Source of the DNA: Fretibacter rubidus
GTDB taxonomy: Bacteria; Pseudomonadota; Alphaproteobacteria; Caulobacterales; Maricaulaceae
DNA: 64,000 nt
Direction of reading: 5' to 3'
NCBI RefSeq assembly: GCF_041429785.1
Contig: NZ_CP163423.1
Location: forward strand, 1,364,001-1,428,000
The position numbers and the translations under genes were made by a program. Positions 60,729 through 64,000 of the stretch are shown here, piece after piece; position 1 is the stretch's first letter; the number at the start of each line of letters is the position of its first letter. The notes beneath the pieces are model-generated. The model saw only the letters and a list, made by a program, of their open reading frames with translations, had not been told where the DNA came from and did not search any database.

Positions 60729-62912
60729 ATGCACACAACACGTAAAAGACTAATTTCAACTTCATCACTTCTATCCATTATTGGTGTCGGCGCTTTGCTG
60801 GCAATGCCAACAGTCGCGCAAGCGCAAATCGACGAAATCGTTACGACGGCGCAACGTCGGACCGATACGGTTCAAAATGTACCCGTTGCCGTGACAGTGA
60901 TTTCCGCAGAAGACTTAGAGACAAAGCAAATTAGCGGTACTCTTGATTTGCAGAAAACTGTCCCCAATCTAAATTTGGCAACAAATACAGGCACGGCGAA
61001 CGCGGCGCGCATCTTTTTACGCGGTATTGGCGAGGACGAAAGCCGAGGTGCTGTAGAGCCAGCTATTGGTACATATGTTGACGGAGTTTATTACGGACGT
61101 CTTGTTGGATCATTGTTTGATCTGGTTGATCTTGAGCAAATTGAAGTTCTACGGGGTCCGCAAGGCACGCTTTATGGTCGAAACAGTAATGGTGGTGCGA
61201 TTAAAATCACAACCGTAAAGCCGCAAGACGAGACATCCTTTAGCGGTAAAATCACTGTCGGTAATTATGAAAGGCTCGACATCAAAGGAACAGCAAACCT
61301 TGCCGTTACCGATAATACGGCTGTGCGTATTTCAGGTCTGATGAAGTCGCGTGACGGGTTTTTTGATATTAATCCGTCAGGTGCTGCGGCAAACGAAGCG
61401 TTAGAGGGCGTCGGTAAGGTCGATACTTTGGCGTTGAGGGGTATGCTTAGTCATGATTTTGGTAATGGATGGGATGTCCTTTTGACGGGTGATATGACCA
61501 ATGATGATTCTGATCCTATCCCGGCGTCCATCGTTGATAGTCTTGATCGGGACGGCAATATTTTCACGGTAGAGCCTGCCCCCGGCGCAAATTGCGCAAC
61601 AGGCACAACAGCGCCAGCCGGTCCGTTCCAGTTCACCCGACCCGTTGGTTGCTTTAATGGTCACAGTAACGAGACACGGTCACGCGGTCTAGCTGCAACG
61701 ATTAATGGCGACCTTGGTGGATATGCATTGCAGACCATTACGTCCTACCGCACACTTAATGACGATTTAAGTTCACATATTGGTTTCCCGTTTGCACAAG
61801 AAACTGATCAGGACCAATTCAGCCAAGAGATCACGCTTAGCTCTAATTTGGAGGGGCCATTTAACTATGTCGTTGGGGCCTTCTATTTTAAAGAAGACCT
61901 ACAACTTGATACGGCTTTTGTGTTCCCATTCACTTTGACGTCTGAATCAGAGAGCATTGCCTTCTTTGGTCAGGGTGAATACGCCGTAACAGACCGCGCA
62001 ACAGTGACCGCTGGTGTGCGTTATACAGATGAAAGCCGTGACTTCTTTGGTCAAAATCTATCATCGGGCCTTAGCAATACAGCCGACCAAAGCTTTGACA
62101 ACCTAAGCTACACGGCCAAGCTTGATTATGATGTGACAGATGACATCATGGTCTACGGGTCTTATTCGACAGGGTTTAAGGGTGCAGGCTTCTCGCCAGA
62201 TTGTTTCGGTCCCACCGGTTGTTTCTTACCCGTTCAAGAGGAAGAGGTGAAAACGATTGAACTGGGTTTCCGGTCGCAATTTATGGGCGATACGCTGCGG
62301 TTCAATGGTACATATTTTAACAATCAATATGATAATTTGCAGATTGCTGCGACCGTTCCGGGACTTGGCTTCACACGCTTTAACGTGGACGAAACTGAAA
62401 TTCAGGGTTTTGAGTTTGATATGTTGTGGCAGCCTGTTGAGAATTTCGAGATTGCCGCCAATCTTGGGCTTCTTGACGGGGAATATCAGCAGCTAACCCT
62501 CGATCAAGCGACGGCGCTTACTAATAGTGGCGTTCCTTGCGTTGGCGGCGTTCCGACCGTTGAATGTGCTTTGGGACTGGGCCTTAAAAACGCCCCTGAT
62601 TACAAAGCGAATGTAGCCGCGACATATACTCTGCCGCTCACCTCTGGTGACCTCTCATTCTCTGGCGACGTTAGTTTTGAAGATGATAGCTTTAACCTTG
62701 TTGCTAACTCGCCAGCCAGTGCGTTGTCTGAAATTCCGACTTTGGTCAATGCACGCATCGCTTATCGTCCAGATGATAGCTATTGGAATATCGCCCTTTG
62801 GGCCAAAAACTTGACGGATGAGGAATATTTCCGGGCTGGTACAGCCACTGGCAATGCCGTTTATGCGGCTGAACCCGCCACTTACGGCGTTGATATCGGC
62901 TTTAATTTCTAA
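60729..62912 (+). CDS. TonB-dependent outer-membrane receptor (second)
   Basis: 727 aa, GGGAGG five bases before the start. Signal peptide (SIIGVGALLAMPTVAQA), TonB-box region IDEIVTTAQRR, plug (VPVAVTVISAEDLETKQ, IFLRGIGEDESRG, LEQIEVLRGPQGTLYGRNSNGGAIKITTVKPQ), then a barrel with YGSYSTGFKGAGF and a final VDIGFNF ending in Phe. This is the large FpvA/sphingomonad type that often imports non-iron compounds. No siderophore genes are near. It likely serves the second leftward operon. Confidence 0.93.
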   Translation: MHTTRKRLISTSSLLSIIGVGALLAMPTVAQAQIDEIVTTAQRRTDTVQNVPVAVTVISAEDLETKQISGTLDLQKTVPNLNLATNTGTANAARIFLRGIGEDESRGAVEPAIGTYVDGVYYGRLVGSLFDLVDLEQIEVLRGPQGTLYGRNSNGGAIKITTVKPQDETSFSGKITVGNYERLDIKGTANLAVTDNTAVRISGLMKSRDGFFDINPSGAAANEALEGVGKVDTLALRGMLSHDFGNGWDVLLTGDMTNDDSDPIPASIVDSLDRDGNIFTVEPAPGANCATGTTAPAGPFQFTRPVGCFNGHSNETRSRGLAATINGDLGGYALQTITSYRTLNDDLSSHIGFPFAQETDQDQFSQEITLSSNLEGPFNYVVGAFYFKEDLQLDTAFVFPFTLTSESESIAFFGQGEYAVTDRATVTAGVRYTDESRDFFGQNLSSGLSNTADQSFDNLSYTAKLDYDVTDDIMVYGSYSTGFKGAGFSPDCFGPTGCFLPVQEEEVKTIELGFRSQFMGDTLRFNGTYFNNQYDNLQIAATVPGLGFTRFNVDETEIQGFEFDMLWQPVENFEIAANLGLLDGEYQQLTLDQATALTNSGVPCVGGVPTVECALGLGLKNAPDYKANVAATYTLPLTSGDLSFSGDVSFEDDSFNLVANSPASALSEIPTLVNARIAYRPDDSYWNIALWAKNLTDEEYFRAGTATGNAVYAAEPATYGVDIGFNF

Positions 62913-62934
62913 GCGGTTTAAATCATTTGATTTA

Positions 62935-62964
62935 GGGCAGTCGCATTTTGTGCGGCTGCCCTTA
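62935..62964 (+). terminator. Terminator of the second TonB receptor
   Basis: GGGCAGTCGC (62935-62944) pairs with GCGGCTGCCC (62952-62961; one G-U pair) around ATTTTGT. Only TTATATT follows, so the U tract is interrupted. Confidence 0.7.
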
Positions 62965-62976
62965 TATTATATAGAT

Positions 62977-64000
62977 ATGAACCAAACTTTGTTTGATAAA
63001 TTATGGGACGCGCACCGCGTAAAGTCCTTAGACGGTGATGAAGACCTAATCGCCATTGATCGTGTGTTCCTGCACGAGCGCACAGGCAGTGTCGCGCTTA
63101 TGTCTCTGCTAGAAGCTGGGCGCACTCCGCGACATCCAGAGCATGTTTTTTGTACAATGGATCATATTGTTTCCACAGACGCTGGTCGCGGCGCGGATAG
63201 CTCTCGCACGCCTGATGGCGGCGTGTTTATTACGGCCACGCGCGAAGCGGCGAAGCAGGCCGGCATAAACCTGATCGACGTGTTAGACGCTGAACAAGGT
63301 ATTGTTCACGTTATCTCACCAGAGCTTGGCATCGTGCAACCCGGACTAGCGCTTGTTTGTCCTGATAGCCATACATGCAGCCAAGGCGCACTTGGCGCGC
63401 TCGCCTGGGGTATTGGCTCAACCGACGCGGAACACGCGATAGTGACAGGGTGTTTGCGCGTGAAAAAGCCGCCTCAAATGAGAATTCAGATTGACGGGAA
63501 ATTAAGCGCGGGCGTCACAGCCAAAGATTTGGCTCTTCACATCATCAAGACCTTCGGGGCTGCAGGAGCTAGACGCTGCGCCGTCGAATATTGCGGTGAA
63601 GCTGTGAATGCGCTCTCTGTTGAAGAGCGCTTAACCCTTTGCAATATGGCGGTTGAGTTCGCGGCATTTACAGCCATCATTGCGTCCGATGATAAGACCG
63701 CAGACTACCTGAAGGGCAAGCGCTTTTCCCCCTCTGAGGCGCATTGGGGCGCGGCAACGGATTATTGGAAAAATTTGCAGAGTGACGCGGATGCTAATTA
63801 TGATTTTGTGCATCATATTGATGCCACCGCCGTGCGCCCTACTGTAACGTGGGGGACAAGCCCTGCTCAAGCAGCGGCGATGACCGACGCTGTTCCAATT
63901 TTGGATGATGATAACGAAAAAGCGCTCAATTACATGGGGTTATCAGGTGGCGAGCGTATCAGCGCGCTGAAGATTGACGGAGCCTTTATTGGGTCGTGCA
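62977..64000 (+). CDS. LeuC-like hydro-lyase, large subunit (runs off the right edge)
   Basis: The frame is open from the ATG at 62977 to the edge, 341 codons. It follows 3-isopropylmalate dehydratase large subunit: LFDKLWDAHRV, IDRVFLHERTGSVALMSLLEAGR, MDHIVSTDAG, GIVHVISPELGIVQPG, CPDSHTCSQGALGALAWGIG and the FIGSC where an iron-sulfur ligand stands. The usual LeuC function is leucine synthesis. The segment after MDHIVSTD differs from classical LeuC, so a related hydro-lyase such as citraconate or methylmalate dehydratase remains open. The small subunit would lie outside. Confidence 0.85.
   Translation, partial: MNQTLFDKLWDAHRVKSLDGDEDLIAIDRVFLHERTGSVALMSLLEAGRTPRHPEHVFCTMDHIVSTDAGRGADSSRTPDGGVFITATREAAKQAGINLIDVLDAEQGIVHVISPELGIVQPGLALVCPDSHTCSQGALGALAWGIGSTDAEHAIVTGCLRVKKPPQMRIQIDGKLSAGVTAKDLALHIIKTFGAAGARRCAVEYCGEAVNALSVEERLTLCNMAVEFAAFTAIIASDDKTADYLKGKRFSPSEAHWGAATDYWKNLQSDADANYDFVHHIDATAVRPTVTWGTSPAQAAAMTDAVPILDDDNEKALNYMGLSGGERISALKIDGAFIGSC

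Noticed and set aside
51325..62912. TonB receptors as siderophore uptake genes
   Set aside because: No siderophore synthesis, ferric reductase, Fur-like box or iron ABC transporter was found nearby; neighbours are catabolic.
1..64000. Prophage, transposon, CRISPR or defence system
   Set aside because: No integrase, transposase, terminal repeats, array spacing or defence nuclease was seen. The HTH proteins present are metabolic regulators, judged by their neighbours.

Overview
The window looks like chromosomal DNA of a free-living, probably marine, heterotrophic alphaproteobacterium of moderate GC. The evidence is the cysG-DUF2849-cysI-DUF934/cysH arrangement, a TRAP transporter of the TakP type, an ScfR/RamB-type regulator beside a glyoxylate shunt, TonB receptors with a DEIVTTAQRR-like plug start, and many ATGA/TAATG overlaps. 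A Hyphomonadaceae/Maricaulales-like host is my guess only. No rRNA, tRNA, CRISPR array, IS element, prophage or defence locus was seen, and no stretch above 300 bases lacks a gene.

Layout. 1-849: N-terminal part of an autotransporter-like surface protein running off the left edge. 1013-6326: XRE-cupin regulator divergent from a reductive sulfur operon (siroheme synthase, DUF2849, sulfite reductase, DUF934-APS reductase fusion). 6391-13242: complete leftward histidine operon (hisG-hisD-hisC/B fusion-hisH-hisA-hisF-hisIE) headed by a TrpR-like YerC/HisR regulator with a perfect palindromic operator. 13466-13837: rpoZ. 14034-18006: sulfate activation (CysD with an extra N-terminal HTH-like domain, CysN/C fusion, DHH phosphoesterase). 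18003-21439: TRAP transporter. 21671-26485: glyoxylate shunt (aceA, aceB) and its divergent regulator, with TTTGTAAA boxes between them and a threefold repeat at the aceA 3' end. 26621-29586: phenylalanine hydroxylase, flavin monooxygenase and an OxyR-like LysR regulator without the redox cysteines. 29714-35225: small proteins, then NhaA, an APC permease with EIIA-like and TrkA-C domains, and the SbtA/SbtB bicarbonate pair.

35249-62912 is the accessory part and the most interesting. It is a catabolic island with two MFS carriers, an SSS symporter, two TonB receptors, four VOC proteins, two MDR reductases, an aldehyde dehydrogenase, an enoyl-CoA hydratase, a FAD-linked oxidase, a Tat-exported amine oxidase, and a set of proteins seldom seen together: two DUF3598-like paralogs, two CpcT/CpeT-like (bilin-lyase fold) lipoproteins, DUF1838, DUF1330 and YciI. 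Two of its 'hydrolases' (nitrilase-like and alpha/beta-hydrolase-like) lack the canonical nucleophile. A Crp/Fnr gene at the head and TTGA-N6-TCAA-like boxes before several of its transcription units suggest one regulon. The substrate is unknown. The mix suggests uptake and periplasmic handling of a lipophilic, perhaps conjugated, compound, followed by oxidation, reduction and CoA-linked breakdown. The window ends in a LeuC-like dehydratase gene.
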